The notes under the pieces: model-generated
Seen by the model: the letters and a program-made list of their open reading frames with translations, nothing else
Told to the model about the DNA's origin: nothing
The model's database searches: none
Program-made: the position numbers and the translations under genes
Shown here: positions 34,872 to 44,356 of the stretch, one piece after another
How the letters are laid out: every line of letters begins with the position of its first letter
Numbering within the stretch: position 1 is the stretch's first letter
Assembly: GCF_000336995.1 (NCBI RefSeq)
Contig: NZ_AOJI01000022.1
Span: 164,228-228,227 of the forward strand
From: Halorubrum aidingense JCM 13560
Lineage (GTDB): Archaea > Halobacteriota > Halobacteria > Halobacteriales > Haloferacaceae
Reading direction: 5' to 3'
DNA length: 64,000 nucleotides

Positions 34872-35953
34872 GCGGGGACTTGGAGGTGGCGTCGAGCGAG
34901 GACGACGCCGCCGACGCCGACGATGCCGACAGCGATGCGAGTACTGCCGACACGATGCGAGAGCGCGCCGGCGAGAGCCGAGTGAAACTCTGGCTGCTGT
35001 TGCGCGCGAACCGGCTTCTCGTCGCGGGAGTGCTGACACTCGCTATCTTCGTCGCGTTTGTCGCCGTGGCGGTCGCCTTCTCGCCGTCTCTCGCTGAGAA
35101 GGTCGGGTCGAGCGACCCGATCGAGACGCTGTTCGCTTCGATGATCACGGTGATCGTCACCGGGGCGACGCTCGTCGTCACGATCGGCCAAGTCGTGCTT
35201 ACGCAGGAGAACGGCCCGCTCGGAGACCAGCAGGAGCGTATGAACGACACGCTCACGGTTCGGGACGCTATCGCGGAACTAACCGGCACCCCGGTACCCA
35301 CGGATCCCGCCGCGTTCCTCGACGCGATCCTCGGGGCCGCGTCCCGCCGCGCCCGGGACCTCCGCGAGTCGGTCCACGAACGACGTGGTGATGAACCCGA
35401 CGAGACCGCGCTCTGGGAGGACGTCGACGAACTCGCCACGGGCGTCGTCGAGAACGCCGACACCGTACGCGGTCAACTCGACGGCGCGGAGTTCGGCTCC
35501 TTCGACGTGGTGTTCGCCGCCCTCAACTTCGACTACGGCCCGAAGATCGGACGAGCCGAGCGCATCCTCGACGACCACGGCGAGGCGCTCATCGACGACG
35601 AGCAGGATCTGCTCGAAGAGCTGAAAGGGTCGCTGTCGCTGTTCGGTCCCGCTCGCGAGCACGTCAAGACGCTGTACTTCCAGTGGGTGCTGATCGATCT
35701 CTCGCGGCAGATCCTCTACGCCGCGGTGCCGGCGCTGGTCGTCGCAGGGCTCATGCTTGCGGTCGTCGACGCCGGAACGTTTCCGGGACGGACTCTCGGC
35801 GTCGACCACGTGACGCTCGTCGTAGGCGGCGCGTTCGCGGTCACGCTTCTCCCCTTCTCGCTGTTCGTCTCCTACGTGCTCCGCGTCCTCACCCTCGCGA
35901 AGCGGACGCTCGCCATCGGACCGTTGGTATTGCGCGACTCGGGGCCGGAGTGA
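34868..35953 (+). CDS. Haloarchaeal membrane protein with soluble middle domain
   Basis: A 361-residue protein. An acidic tail of about 35 residues (DADDADSDASTAD) is followed by two membrane helices (about 45-70 and 88-113), a soluble helical region (about 120-275), and two further helices (about 285-310 and 318-345). The middle has TQENGPLGDQQERM and FAALNFDYGPKIGRAERIL, features seen in uncharacterised haloarchaeal membrane proteins. It overlaps the lipoprotein gene by four bases. Function unknown. Confidence 0.75.
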   Translation: MSGDLEVASSEDDAADADDADSDASTADTMRERAGESRVKLWLLLRANRLLVAGVLTLAIFVAFVAVAVAFSPSLAEKVGSSDPIETLFASMITVIVTGATLVVTIGQVVLTQENGPLGDQQERMNDTLTVRDAIAELTGTPVPTDPAAFLDAILGAASRRARDLRESVHERRGDEPDETALWEDVDELATGVVENADTVRGQLDGAEFGSFDVVFAALNFDYGPKIGRAERILDDHGEALIDDEQDLLEELKGSLSLFGPAREHVKTLYFQWVLIDLSRQILYAAVPALVVAGLMLAVVDAGTFPGRTLGVDHVTLVVGGAFAVTLLPFSLFVSYVLRVLTLAKRTLAIGPLVLRDSGPE

Positions 35954-36225
35954 CCCGTCGGTATCGGGGATAGCGACGTGTCGCCCGCAACACTAACGAC
36001 CGGTCTCATCTCCGGCGGCGTGCCGCGTCAACCGGGAAACCCTCGTGGCGGGCGGTCGCCTGCGCGGCGACGGGCGGGTCGCGTCAGCGACCACATATCA
36101 CGCGCCTGGGTTCTCCGCGCTGTCATCGCTCCCATCGGGGAGTACTCGGGCGGGGACTGAGGGCGCGCGAGCGGTGATAGCCGGTCTGTGCTTTTAAAAC
36201 GTCCGTCTGTAGCCGTCTGTCGTCG

Positions 36226-37905
36226 TCAGTCGTCCTGTTCGGTCCCAGCGACGACCACGCGCTCGCCGTCGTCCGCCTGCGGCTCCGAGACCGACACCGG
36301 ATCGATCCCGCGGCGGGAGGCGTCGAACTCCGAGAGCAGGTACACGAGCCCGGCGAGCAGGAGGGCGCCGAGCGGGAGCAGCGCGAGCGGCGTCACCCGC
36401 GTGACCCCCCAGACGACCAGCAGGAGGACGACGACGAGGGCGACGGTGACCGCGTAGTAGATCTGCGTGCGGACGTGGTCGATCAGATCGGCGCCGGTGA
36501 ACGTCGCCGAGAGGACGGTCGTATCGGAGATGGGCGAGCTGTGGTCGCCGAAGATGGCGCCGGAGAAGATGACGCCGACCATCGCCGCCACGAGGGTGTG
36601 GCCCGCCGCGCCGCCGCCGCTGATCTCCCAGGCGATCGGGATCGCGATCGGCGTGACGATCCCCATCGTCCCCCACGAGGTGCCGGTCGAGAAGGCGATG
36701 AGGCCGGCGACGACGAACACGAGAGCGGGCAGGAGGGCGGACGAGACGGAGCCCACCGCGACGTTCGCGACGTACGCGCCGGTGCCGAGCGCGTCGATCG
36801 CCTCGCCGATCCCCCACGCGAGCACGAGGATGGAGACCGCCGTGAGCATGATCGAGAACCCGCCGATCGTGTACTCGGTCGCGTCGCCGAGCCCGAAGAT
36901 GCGGTACGCCCGCCCGAGGACGAACCCGCTCGCGACCATCGCGAACGAGCCGATCATGAGCGCCACCTCGTACGAGGCGTTGAGCGCGGCGTCCCACAGC
37001 CGCCCGCCAGCCGCACCGAACTCCCCGGCGAGGAGGTCGCCGCCGAAGCCGATCGGTGAGAACTCCCCCGACCACAGCGCGGTTCCGACCGTCACGGCGA
37101 TGAGCACCGCCACGGGGACGAAGAAGTTGACGAGCCGCGGGGTCGACGCGGGCGGCTCGCCGAGTTCGCCGGCGACGTCCTGCATCGGGACGGCCTCGTC
37201 GCGCGTGACCTTGCCGGCCGTCCACGAGCGGTGTTCGGCGGTGAGCATCTCGCCGTAGTCCCGCCCGGAGCCGACGATCAGGAGGACCATCACGATCGCG
37301 AGGATCGCGTACATGTTGAACGGGATCGACGAGACGAACACCTCGAAGACGCCGGGGCGGTTCGCGGCGTCGACGCCGGCGGCCTCGTACCCCTCGGTGA
37401 TGAGCGAGAGCTGGAACGCCACCCACGAGGAGATCCCCAGCGTCGCCACCGGCGCGGCGGTGGAGTCGACGATGTACGACAGCTTCTCGCGAGAGATCCG
37501 GAGCCGGTCGGAGACGTCCTTCATCGCGGAGCCGACGATCGCGGTGTTGGCGTAGTCGTCGAAAAAGAGGACGATGCCGAGCCCCCACGCGACGAGTCCG
37601 GCCTGCCGCTGGGAGTCGAGGCGTTCGAGCGCCCAGTCGCGGACCGCGGCTGTGCCGCCGAGGTTCCACACCATGGCGACGCCGGAGCCGAGCAGCAGGG
37701 TGAACACGAGGATGGTCGCCTGAAACTCGTCCGAGACGGCCGCGACGATCCACTCGAACGTCTGGACGATCCCCAGCCCGCCGGTGTAGATCACTGCCCC
37801 CGACCAGATACCGAGGAACAGCGACAACACCGCCTTGCGGGTGAGCACCGCCAGCACGATAGCGAGCAGCGGCGGGACGACGGAAACCGCGCCAAACTGA
37901 GTCAT
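36226..37905 (-). CDS. Na+/H+ antiporter, NhaC family
   Basis: A 559-residue transporter with about 11-12 membrane helices. NhaC-type signatures are present: ALVLFFDDYANTAIVGSAMKD-like region (FFDDYANTAIVG), LSYIVDSTAAPVATLGISSW, STGTSWGTMGIVTPIAIPIAW and FGDHSSPISDTTVLSA. The Asp pairs in these segments are the expected ion-binding residues. It would expel sodium in exchange for protons. The cytoplasmic loop (about 205-245) and an acidic C-terminal tail are unconserved. It is divergent from asd. Confidence 0.92.
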   Translation of the reverse strand: MTQFGAVSVVPPLLAIVLAVLTRKAVLSLFLGIWSGAVIYTGGLGIVQTFEWIVAAVSDEFQATILVFTLLLGSGVAMVWNLGGTAAVRDWALERLDSQRQAGLVAWGLGIVLFFDDYANTAIVGSAMKDVSDRLRISREKLSYIVDSTAAPVATLGISSWVAFQLSLITEGYEAAGVDAANRPGVFEVFVSSIPFNMYAILAIVMVLLIVGSGRDYGEMLTAEHRSWTAGKVTRDEAVPMQDVAGELGEPPASTPRLVNFFVPVAVLIAVTVGTALWSGEFSPIGFGGDLLAGEFGAAGGRLWDAALNASYEVALMIGSFAMVASGFVLGRAYRIFGLGDATEYTIGGFSIMLTAVSILVLAWGIGEAIDALGTGAYVANVAVGSVSSALLPALVFVVAGLIAFSTGTSWGTMGIVTPIAIPIAWEISGGGAAGHTLVAAMVGVIFSGAIFGDHSSPISDTTVLSATFTGADLIDHVRTQIYYAVTVALVVVLLLVVWGVTRVTPLALLPLGALLLAGLVYLLSEFDASRRGIDPVSVSEPQADDGERVVVAGTEQDD

Positions 37906-38148
37906 AGTTGCGAAATCTCCCGCTCAAAACATAAATCCTCTCTGACGGCGCCGAATAGCGGATCCGGACCGATCGGTGCCGCGTTCGAAAACGTCCGATC
38001 CGTCTCGGCCTCGAAGCGGTCGGGTTTGTCAGTCGGAAGCGCGCAGACGTTGTGATCTCGCCTTCGATGTCATCGGCGATGCGTCCGTGCCCGGCGGTAT
38101 CGGCGCGTATCCGAACGCACTTACGTCCCTGTGACAGACCCACGCGCA

Positions 38149-39195
38149 ATGTCTGTACGAGTCGGCATCCTCGGCGCCACCGGCGCCGTGGGCCAGCGGT
38201 TCATCCAGTTGCTCGACGATCACCCGACGTTCGACCTCGCCGCGGTCACCGCGAGCGCGGACAGCGCGGGCAAGACGTACCGCGAGGCCGCCAAGTGGCG
38301 CGTCGACACCCCCATCCCGGACGACGTCGCGGAGATGACCGTCGTCGAGACGTCGCCGGACGGCATCGCCGACGCCGACGTGGACCTCCTCTTCTCGTCG
38401 CTCCCCTCGGGCGTCGCCGCCGAGGTCGAACCGGCGTTCTTAGAGGACGGGTACGTCGTCTCCTCGAACTCCTCGAACGACCGCATGGCGATGGACGTCC
38501 CCCTCACGATTCCCGAGATCAACCCCGATCACCTCGATTTGATCGAGGTGCAGCGCGACGAGCGCGGCTGGGACGGCGCCCTCGTGAAGAACCCGAACTG
38601 CTCGACGATCACGATGGTTCCCACCCTCGCGGCGATCGACCAGTTCGGCCTCGAAAGCGTCCACGTGTCCACCCTGCAGGCCGTTTCGGGCGCGGGCTAC
38701 TCCGGCGTCACCTCGATGGAGATCATCGACAACGCCATCCCGCACATCGGCGGCGAAGAGGAGAAGATGGAGACGGAATCGCGCAAGCTGCTCGGCGAGT
38801 TCGACGGCGCGGAGGTCCACCTCCACGGCGCCGACGTCGCCGCCTCCTGTAACCGCATCCCGACGCTCGACGGCCACCTGGAGAACGTCTTCGCCGAGTT
38901 CGCCGAGGACCCCTCGATCGACGACCTCCGCGAGGCGATGGCCTCGTTCGAGGGCGCCGGCGCGCTCCCGAGTTCGCCCGATCAGCTCATCAAGGTGTTC
39001 GGCGACGACGAGCCGGAGCGCCCCCAGCCCCGCCTCGACCGCACGTACGCGGACGGGATGGGCATCGTCGCCGGCGGCCTCCAGGAGACGAACGCCGGCG
39101 TGAAGTACAACTGCCTCGCGCACAACACGATCCGCGGCGCGGCGGGCGCCTCGCTTTTGAACGGCGAACTGCTCGTCGAGGAAGGGTACGTCTGA
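38149..39195 (+). CDS. asd: Aspartate-semialdehyde dehydrogenase
   Basis: A 348-residue enzyme: nucleotide site VGILGATGAVGQRFIQLL, catalytic Cys151 in KNPNCSTITM, substrate segment QAVSGAGYSGV, and the second-half IPHIGGEEEKMETE with VAASCNRIPTLDGH, characteristic of the archaeal/fungal-type Asd. It makes aspartate semialdehyde for threonine, methionine and lysine synthesis. The ATG at 38149 matches the normal N-terminus; a GTG six codons upstream is possible but less likely. Confidence 0.95.
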   Translation: MSVRVGILGATGAVGQRFIQLLDDHPTFDLAAVTASADSAGKTYREAAKWRVDTPIPDDVAEMTVVETSPDGIADADVDLLFSSLPSGVAAEVEPAFLEDGYVVSSNSSNDRMAMDVPLTIPEINPDHLDLIEVQRDERGWDGALVKNPNCSTITMVPTLAAIDQFGLESVHVSTLQAVSGAGYSGVTSMEIIDNAIPHIGGEEEKMETESRKLLGEFDGAEVHLHGADVAASCNRIPTLDGHLENVFAEFAEDPSIDDLREAMASFEGAGALPSSPDQLIKVFGDDEPERPQPRLDRTYADGMGIVAGGLQETNAGVKYNCLAHNTIRGAAGASLLNGELLVEEGYV

Positions 39196-39249
39196 GACGA
39201 GAACGTCGAGGGCGGCTCGGATACGGTCGGCGCCGGCAGTAAGTCGCCG

Positions 39250-39260
39250 ATTTTCTTTTT
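39250..39260 (+). terminator. T-rich tract after asd
   Basis: ATTTTCTTTTT lies 55 bases downstream of the asd stop and just before the 3' end of a convergent gene, fitting an archaeal oligo-T terminator for the plus strand. Confidence 0.4.
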
Positions 39261-39293
39261 AAACGAGGAACACGCAGTCGGTCGGCGAGCGCG

Positions 39294-41288
39294 TTACTTC
39301 CCTTCGAACTCGGGCTCGCCGTCGCCCATGAACGCCGTGATCCCCTCCATGAGGTCGTCGGTGTTCATCACGTGGCCGAAGCCCATCGCTTCCAGTTCGA
39401 GGCCGGCCTCGCCGTCGGTGCGGCCGGCGTGCATCGCGCGCTTCGTGTACTTCTGTGCGATCGGCGGGCCGGCGGCCAGCTGTTCGACCAGCTCTCGGGC
39501 GCGCTCGTCGAGTTCGTCGTCGGGGACCACGTCGTTGAGGAAGTCGTACTCTTCCATAGTCGCCGCGTCGTAGCGGTCGGCGGTGAAGATGATCTCCTTC
39601 GCGCGTCCCTCGCCGACGATCCGGGCGAGCCGCTGCGTGCCGCCCCACCCCGGCAACAGGCCGAGGTCGTGCTCGGGCTGGCCGAGTTCGGAGCGCTCGG
39701 AGGCGATCCGCATGTCGGCCGCGGTCGCGAGCTCCATACCGCCGCCGAGGCAGTAGCCGTCGATGGCGGCGACGACGGGTTTGTCCGACGCCTCGAGCTT
39801 GCCGAACGTCTGCTGGCCCTGTCGGGAGAGCTCGACGGCGTGGATCGGGTCCGCCCCGCCGGCGGCCATGCTCTGGACGTCGGCGCCCGCCGAAAAGGCG
39901 CGGTCGCCCGCGCCCGACAGCAGGATCGCCCGCACGTCGTCGTCCGCGTCGAGCCGGTCGATCGCGTCCGCGAGGTCGTCGAGCAGCTCGCCGCTTATGG
40001 TGTTCATCCGGTGCGGGCGGTCGATCTCGACGTGACCGACCCGGTCCTCGACGGCGACGTTGAGGGTGTCGTAGCTCGCGTAGGGGTCCGCGCCGTCGCC
40101 CGCCGCGTCGCCCTCGCCGGCGGCGTCGCCGTGGAAGCCGCCCGACTCGGCGGCCTCGCGGAGGTAGTCCGTCGCCGCGTAGCGCGCTTCACCGGTCTCC
40201 TCGTGCAGATCGTCGAGGACGGCGACGAGCTCCGCGAGCCCCTCGCCGTCGGCGAGCTTCGCCGGGCCGTCCGGGAAGCCGGCGCCGAGCATCACGGCGC
40301 GGTCGATAGCGGGCGCGTCGGCGACGTCGTTGCCGATCAGGCCGGCGACCTCGTTCGCCATCACGGCGAGCAGTCGCTTGCGCACGTCGGCGTCGATCGC
40401 GTCGCTGGGGACCTGTGCGCCGCCGTTCTCGTAGTCGTAGAACCCGGAGCCGGTCTTCTTGCCGAGCTCCTCCGCCTCGACCTTCTCGACGAGCAGCGGG
40501 CAGGGGCGGTACGCCTCGCCGAGCACCTCGTGCATGTAGTCGAGGACGTGGTACCCCACGTCGATGCCGACCTGATCGGCGAGCTCGAACGAGCCCATCG
40601 GGAGGCCCATGTCGAACTTCGTCGTCGAGTCGACCGTCTCGATCGTCGCGTCGCCGGACTCGACGATCCACGCCGCCTCGTTCATCAGCGGGACGAGGAT
40701 GCGGTTGACGATGAACCCGGGGCTGTCCTTGCGGACGCGCACCGGGGTCTTCCCCATCGACTCCGCGAACCCCTCGATCAGTTCGAGGGTGTCCTCGGAC
40801 GTGTGCTTCCCGGAGATGACCTCGACGAGGTCCATCCGCACCGGCGGGTTGAAAAAGTGCATCCCGCAGAAGCGCTCGGGGCGGTCGGTGACCTCCGAGA
40901 GCTCGGTGATCGAGAGACTGGAGGTGTTGGTGACGAAGACGGCGTCCTCGGGCGCGTACTCGACGACCTCGTCGTACACGTCCTTTTTAATTGCCATCTT
41001 CTCGGGGACGACCTCGATCACCACGTCGGCGTCGGCGAGCGACGCTTCGAGGTCGACGAACGGCTCGACGCGGTCGAGCGCGGCGTCGGCCTCCGCGTCG
41101 CCGATGCGGTCCTTCTCGGCGAGCTTGCCGAGCGACCACTCGATCTGGTCGTACCCCTTCTGGACGAACTCGTCTTCGATGTCCCGCAGCGCCACGTCGT
41201 AGCCGGCGAGCGCGGCCACCTCCGCGATACCGTGGCCCATGTTCCCGGCGCCGAGGACCGTTACGTGCTGGACGTCTTCGAGCTGCAT
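39294..41288 (-). CDS. Fused 3-hydroxyacyl-CoA dehydrogenase / enoyl-CoA hydratase
   Basis: A 664-residue fusion. Residues about 1-285 are the NAD-dependent 3-hydroxyacyl-CoA dehydrogenase (VTVLGAGNMGHGIAE, VFVTNTSSLSITEL, FCGMHFFNPPVRMDLVEV, PGFIVNRILVPLMNEA), 290-375 its second C-terminal domain, and about 410-660 a crotonase (RPHRMNTISGEL, GDRAFSAGADVQSM, AAIDGYCLGGGMELA, ERSELGQPEHDLGLLPGWGG). The two catalytic Glu of the hydratase lie in the last two segments. It performs consecutive steps of fatty-acid beta-oxidation. The start at MQLEDVQHV was chosen; another in-frame ATG is at 41327. Confidence 0.95.
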   Translation of the reverse strand: MQLEDVQHVTVLGAGNMGHGIAEVAALAGYDVALRDIEDEFVQKGYDQIEWSLGKLAEKDRIGDAEADAALDRVEPFVDLEASLADADVVIEVVPEKMAIKKDVYDEVVEYAPEDAVFVTNTSSLSITELSEVTDRPERFCGMHFFNPPVRMDLVEVISGKHTSEDTLELIEGFAESMGKTPVRVRKDSPGFIVNRILVPLMNEAAWIVESGDATIETVDSTTKFDMGLPMGSFELADQVGIDVGYHVLDYMHEVLGEAYRPCPLLVEKVEAEELGKKTGSGFYDYENGGAQVPSDAIDADVRKRLLAVMANEVAGLIGNDVADAPAIDRAVMLGAGFPDGPAKLADGEGLAELVAVLDDLHEETGEARYAATDYLREAAESGGFHGDAAGEGDAAGDGADPYASYDTLNVAVEDRVGHVEIDRPHRMNTISGELLDDLADAIDRLDADDDVRAILLSGAGDRAFSAGADVQSMAAGGADPIHAVELSRQGQQTFGKLEASDKPVVAAIDGYCLGGGMELATAADMRIASERSELGQPEHDLGLLPGWGGTQRLARIVGEGRAKEIIFTADRYDAATMEEYDFLNDVVPDDELDERARELVEQLAAGPPIAQKYTKRAMHAGRTDGEAGLELEAMGFGHVMNTDDLMEGITAFMGDGEPEFEGK

Positions 41289-41415
41289 GTCAGATCGGTC
41301 GGAACCGTCATGGTTGAACGTTTCCATCTTCCAAACGGAAAACTCACTGTAAGTTTATCCGGGTGGGCGCTCGGAACGGGAAACGTACAGGTCGCTCCGG
41401 GTCGAAGAGGAGCCG

Positions 41416-42012
41416 ATGGACGACCGAGTCGCGGCGACCCTGCGCGAGGACCCGACGATGGCGCGGCTGATCGACCGGCACGGCCCGCTCGCGATCGAGC
41501 CGGCGGACGACGCGTTCGCGCGGCTCTGCACCTCGATCGTGAACCAGCAGCTCTCGACCGCCTCCGCGTCGGCGATCCACGGGCGGATGGTCGACGCGCT
41601 CGACGGTACGGTAGCTCCCGAGAGCCTGCTCGCGGCCGACGAGGCGGCGCTCAGGGAGACCGGCCTCAGCGGGACGAAAGTCGAGTACCTGCGAAACGCG
41701 GCCGAGGCGTTCCGCGACGACGACCGCGACCTGACGCGGGCGGGCCTCGCCGACGCCGACGACGGCGCGGTCGTCGACCGACTCACCGAGATCCGCGGCG
41801 TCGGCGAGTGGACCGCGCGGATGTACCTGATCTTCGCGCTCGGCCGCGAGGACGTGCTCCCGCTCGGCGACCTCGCGGTGCGAAAGGGGATCGAACAGGT
41901 GTACAACGACGGCGACGACCTCTCGCGCGCCGAGATGCGGGAGATCGGCGACGCGTGGCGCCCGTACCGGAGCTACGGTACGCGGTACATCTGGGCGGAG
42001 TACGAGTCGTGA
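41416..42012 (+). CDS. DNA-3-methyladenine glycosylase (HhH-GPD superfamily)
   Basis: A 198-residue AlkA-like base-excision glycosylase. It has the helix-hairpin-helix LTEIRGVGEWTARMYLIFAL and the catalytic Asp152 in LPLGDLAVRKG, plus the N-terminal CTSIVNQQLSTASASAI typical of the family. There is no C-terminal iron-sulfur cluster cysteine set. It should remove alkylated bases from DNA. Length is short compared with bacterial AlkA because the N-terminal TBP-like domain is absent. Confidence 0.9.
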   Translation: MDDRVAATLREDPTMARLIDRHGPLAIEPADDAFARLCTSIVNQQLSTASASAIHGRMVDALDGTVAPESLLAADEAALRETGLSGTKVEYLRNAAEAFRDDDRDLTRAGLADADDGAVVDRLTEIRGVGEWTARMYLIFALGREDVLPLGDLAVRKGIEQVYNDGDDLSRAEMREIGDAWRPYRSYGTRYIWAEYES

Positions 42013-42425
42013 ATCGTCGCCGGCGCGGCGCACATTTATGAGTGCGGGCGGGTCCACGCGCGGTCCGCGCTCGTTCATTTATAAATAGCCGCCCGCGGTC
42101 GGCGGCGACGGCGCTGCGTGCCGACCACGCGGTTCGGTGTCCCGTCGCTACCCGCTTTTCGGTCATCACACGGGATAGAGCCGCTGTCACTGTAGAACGG
42201 GTAGTGAGCATCTGAGAAAACGCTGTGTTTGATACTGTTTCGCACACATCGTCGTCGTGGGAGAACGCGGCTCACTTCGCGATCGCGCCCGCCCCGTTGA
42301 CACCGCCACGCAAACCGTCTCCCACACGCCTGCGCCGGTCACGGACCGCTGTTTGAGAAGCTGGCAGGACGCGCTCCGAGTCACCGGAACGGCAGCCCGA
42401 CCATTCACGCTCGACGAGAAACGTC
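42013..42425 (+). other. 413-base gene-free stretch with one element-type box
   Basis: It holds a right-end box of the dispersed element (TTCATTTATAAATAG, 42074-42088) and a somewhat AT-richer segment at about 42180-42255 (CTGAGAAAACGCTGTGTTTG). No frame looks coding and no complete transposase is present. The last 60 bases must hold the UPF0058 promoter, but no clear TATA box is seen. Confidence 0.6.
42074..42088 (+). repeat. Solo right-end box of the dispersed element (left of UPF0058 gene)
   Basis: TTCATTTATAAATAG followed by CCGCCCGCGG, identical over 15 bases to the right end of element A. No left motif or core accompanies it, so it is either a decayed copy or an independent site. Confidence 0.5.
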
Positions 42426-42665
42426 ATGCGAAAGAAAGAACTCGTTCACACGCACGCGCTGCTTCGGGAAGTCACGCACTATTTGATCGAGAACGAAGAC
42501 ATGCCGGCCGAGACGATTGCCACGTACGACGCGCTGGGGGTACGCCCGTCGAGCATCCACAAGTCGAAACGGAACCATCACGAAGCGATCGCGGCTCTCG
42601 GCGACTCGATCGAGTGGTGGCTCGAACGGGCACCCGCTGCCAACGTGGACCGGCCGGTGAACTGA
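42426..42665 (+). CDS. UPF0058 family protein
   Basis: A 79-residue helical protein starting MRKKELVHTHALLREVTHYL, with RPSSIHKSKRNHHEAIAAL in the second half. These blocks define UPF0058, a small archaeal family with conserved His residues proposed to bind metal. The function is unknown. The gene sits between two copies of the TTTATAAATAG box (42074 and 42711), both in the same orientation as the gene. Confidence 0.9.
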   Translation: MRKKELVHTHALLREVTHYLIENEDMPAETIATYDALGVRPSSIHKSKRNHHEAIAALGDSIEWWLERAPAANVDRPVN

Positions 42666-42710
42666 ACGGCGCCGGCCGACGCCGCTCATCTTTCGAGGAT
42701 CGCGACAGCG

Positions 42711-42728
42711 TCATCTGTTTATAAATAG
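42711..42728 (+). repeat. Solo right-end box of the dispersed element (right of UPF0058 gene)
   Basis: TCATCTGTTTATAAATAG followed by CCGCCGCTC. It shares the TTATAAATAG core and the same downstream CCGCC with the box at 42074, and lies between the convergent UPF0058 and RimK-type genes. Confidence 0.5.
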
Positions 42729-42823
42729 CCGCCGCTCTCGCACGTCTGACAGGGACACACCGTCGTCAATACACACGCCAGCGACGAACGCCGGCACGGG
42801 GGTCGGGGCGCTCGCGAGGTGCT

Positions 42824-44176
42824 CTACTCCTCTTCGAGGATCTCGCCGGCCTCGGCGCGCTCGGCCTCGTCGACGTCGGCCCGCCGCCGCACGTCGACGC
42901 GGTAGTCGCTGAGGATGTCGCGGCCGAGAAGCAGCGGGTACTCCATGTGTCCGCGGTCCTCGACGCTCGCGGTGACGGTGTGTTGGTTGCCGCCGATACC
43001 GATCACGAGGTCGACGACCGGGCGCGCCTTCCCGCCCTTCACGCTGCCCGACTTCACGCGCGTCATGCTCTTGATCGGACCGGCGCCGATCTCGGCGGCC
43101 AACTGCGTGTCGATGCTCGTCCGGGTCGCGCCCGTGTCCGACTTCGCGAGCGCCTGCGTCGACCCGGAGGTACCGGTGACGACGACTTCCTCGATGTAGC
43201 CGATGTCCGGCTGCTCGGAGCTGGTCTTTTTCGGGATCGGCGCACAGGACGGCCGCGAGTCGTCGAGCGTCGCCGAGATGCGTTCGACGTCGTCGGCGTC
43301 GACCTCGCCGCCGACCGTCTCGATCGCGAGTTTCGCGATGTGCGGGGCGGGGCTCGTGCCGGTCGCCTCGAACAGGCCTTTAAACCCGGCCGTCGGGTTC
43401 ACTTCGAGCACGTACCAGCCGTCGTACCCCTCGACGAGGTCGACGCCGGCGTAGTCCAGATCCATCACGTCGGCCGCGTACAGCGCGGTCTCGGCGGCCT
43501 CCTCGGGCATGTCGTCGGTCGCGTCCTCGACGGCGCCGCCGAGCGCGACGTTGGTCCGCCAGTCGCCCTCGGGCGCGTAGCGGTACATCGACCCGATGAT
43601 CTCGTCGCCGACGATGTACACGCGGAGGTCCCGGTGTTTCTCGTCGTCGCGGTCGATGAGCTGTTGGAGGAACGCCTGTCGGTTGCCGACTTTCGGGTTC
43701 ACGCGCTCGGTGAGATCGACCTTCCACGTGCCGCCGCCGTGGGTGCCGATCGCGGTCTTGTACACGCCCACGTCGCCGAAGCGCTCGCGGCCCTCGTTGA
43801 GCCGGTCGTTCGACAGCGCGAGCAGGGCGTCCGGCACGCGGATGTTCCAGTCGGCGAGCGTCGCGGCCGTCGCGAACTTGTGGATCGACGCGAGCACCGC
43901 GTCCGGCTCGTTCAGCATCGGCCGGATCCGCTCGAACGTCGTCGCCAGCCCGAGCAGCTCCGCGGGCTGGTCCGTGTTCGACAACAGCAGTCGGTTGGCG
44001 ATGACGTCGACGTCGGGCTCGACCGACACGTCGCCGTCCTCGACGCTTATCGCTGCGTTCTCCTCGCGGAGCCACACCGGCTCGTGGCCGAGGTCTTCGA
44101 CCGCGTTGCAGATCGCCTTCGTTTCCTTGCTGTTGTGTAGCGACAGCACTCCCACCCGTACCGGATCCGAACTCAT
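42824..44176 (-). CDS. RimK-like ATP-grasp ligase fused to retropepsin-like domain
   Basis: A 450-residue fusion. Residues about 1-290 are a RimK-type ATP-grasp ligase (VGVLSLHNSKETKAICNAVE, YKTAIGTHGGGTWKV, VYIVGDEIIGSMYR, YAGVDLVEGYDGWYVLEVNP). From about 330 comes a retropepsin-like domain of the ATP-dependent zinc-protease family, with the catalytic-type motif KSDTGATRTSID and a C-terminal YPLLLGRDIL. RimK enzymes add amino acids, often glutamate, to a carboxyl end; the attached domain may trim or recognise the product. It is divergent from a succinylglutamate desuccinylase-like gene, a pairing also seen in other organisms. Confidence 0.88.
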   Translation of the reverse strand: MSSDPVRVGVLSLHNSKETKAICNAVEDLGHEPVWLREENAAISVEDGDVSVEPDVDVIANRLLLSNTDQPAELLGLATTFERIRPMLNEPDAVLASIHKFATAATLADWNIRVPDALLALSNDRLNEGRERFGDVGVYKTAIGTHGGGTWKVDLTERVNPKVGNRQAFLQQLIDRDDEKHRDLRVYIVGDEIIGSMYRYAPEGDWRTNVALGGAVEDATDDMPEEAAETALYAADVMDLDYAGVDLVEGYDGWYVLEVNPTAGFKGLFEATGTSPAPHIAKLAIETVGGEVDADDVERISATLDDSRPSCAPIPKKTSSEQPDIGYIEEVVVTGTSGSTQALAKSDTGATRTSIDTQLAAEIGAGPIKSMTRVKSGSVKGGKARPVVDLVIGIGGNQHTVTASVEDRGHMEYPLLLGRDILSDYRVDVRRRADVDEAERAEAGEILEEE

Positions 44177-44323
44177 GGCCGGATCTGCACGGGCCGACGT
44201 AAAAGGTCGCCCGATTTTCGCCCGGCGACTGTTTCGACCGCCAGCGACGACCGCCTCAACCGCCAGCGACGACCGCCTCGGCGGCCGGATCCGGCACGCC
44301 GCCTGCGAGATCTCCGGGCCGCC

Positions 44324-44333
44324 ATATATATAC
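44324..44333 (+). promoter_or_regulatory. TATA box of the AspA-type gene
   Basis: ATATATATAC is centred about 28 bases before the ATG at 44357, giving a leaderless transcript. It is followed by TCTCTGCC, also seen at the orphan site 23263-23280. Confidence 0.6.
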
Positions 44334-44356
44334 TCTCTGCCCCGCTCCACTGTGAC

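Noticed and set aside
35978..36160. 60-codon plus-strand frame between the membrane protein and NhaC genes
   Set aside because: It is arginine/glycine-rich with no promoter and no conserved pattern; the spacer is treated as non-coding.
39372..42041. An 889-codon plus-strand open frame across the beta-oxidation gene
   Set aside because: It is the opposite-strand shadow of the dehydrogenase/hydratase fusion. It is rich in Arg, Val and Leu with no domain, while the minus strand has two full enzyme domains.
42180..42260. Transposase remnant before UPF0058
   Set aside because: No DDE or HUH motif can be read in any frame, so it is described only as an AT-richer segment.
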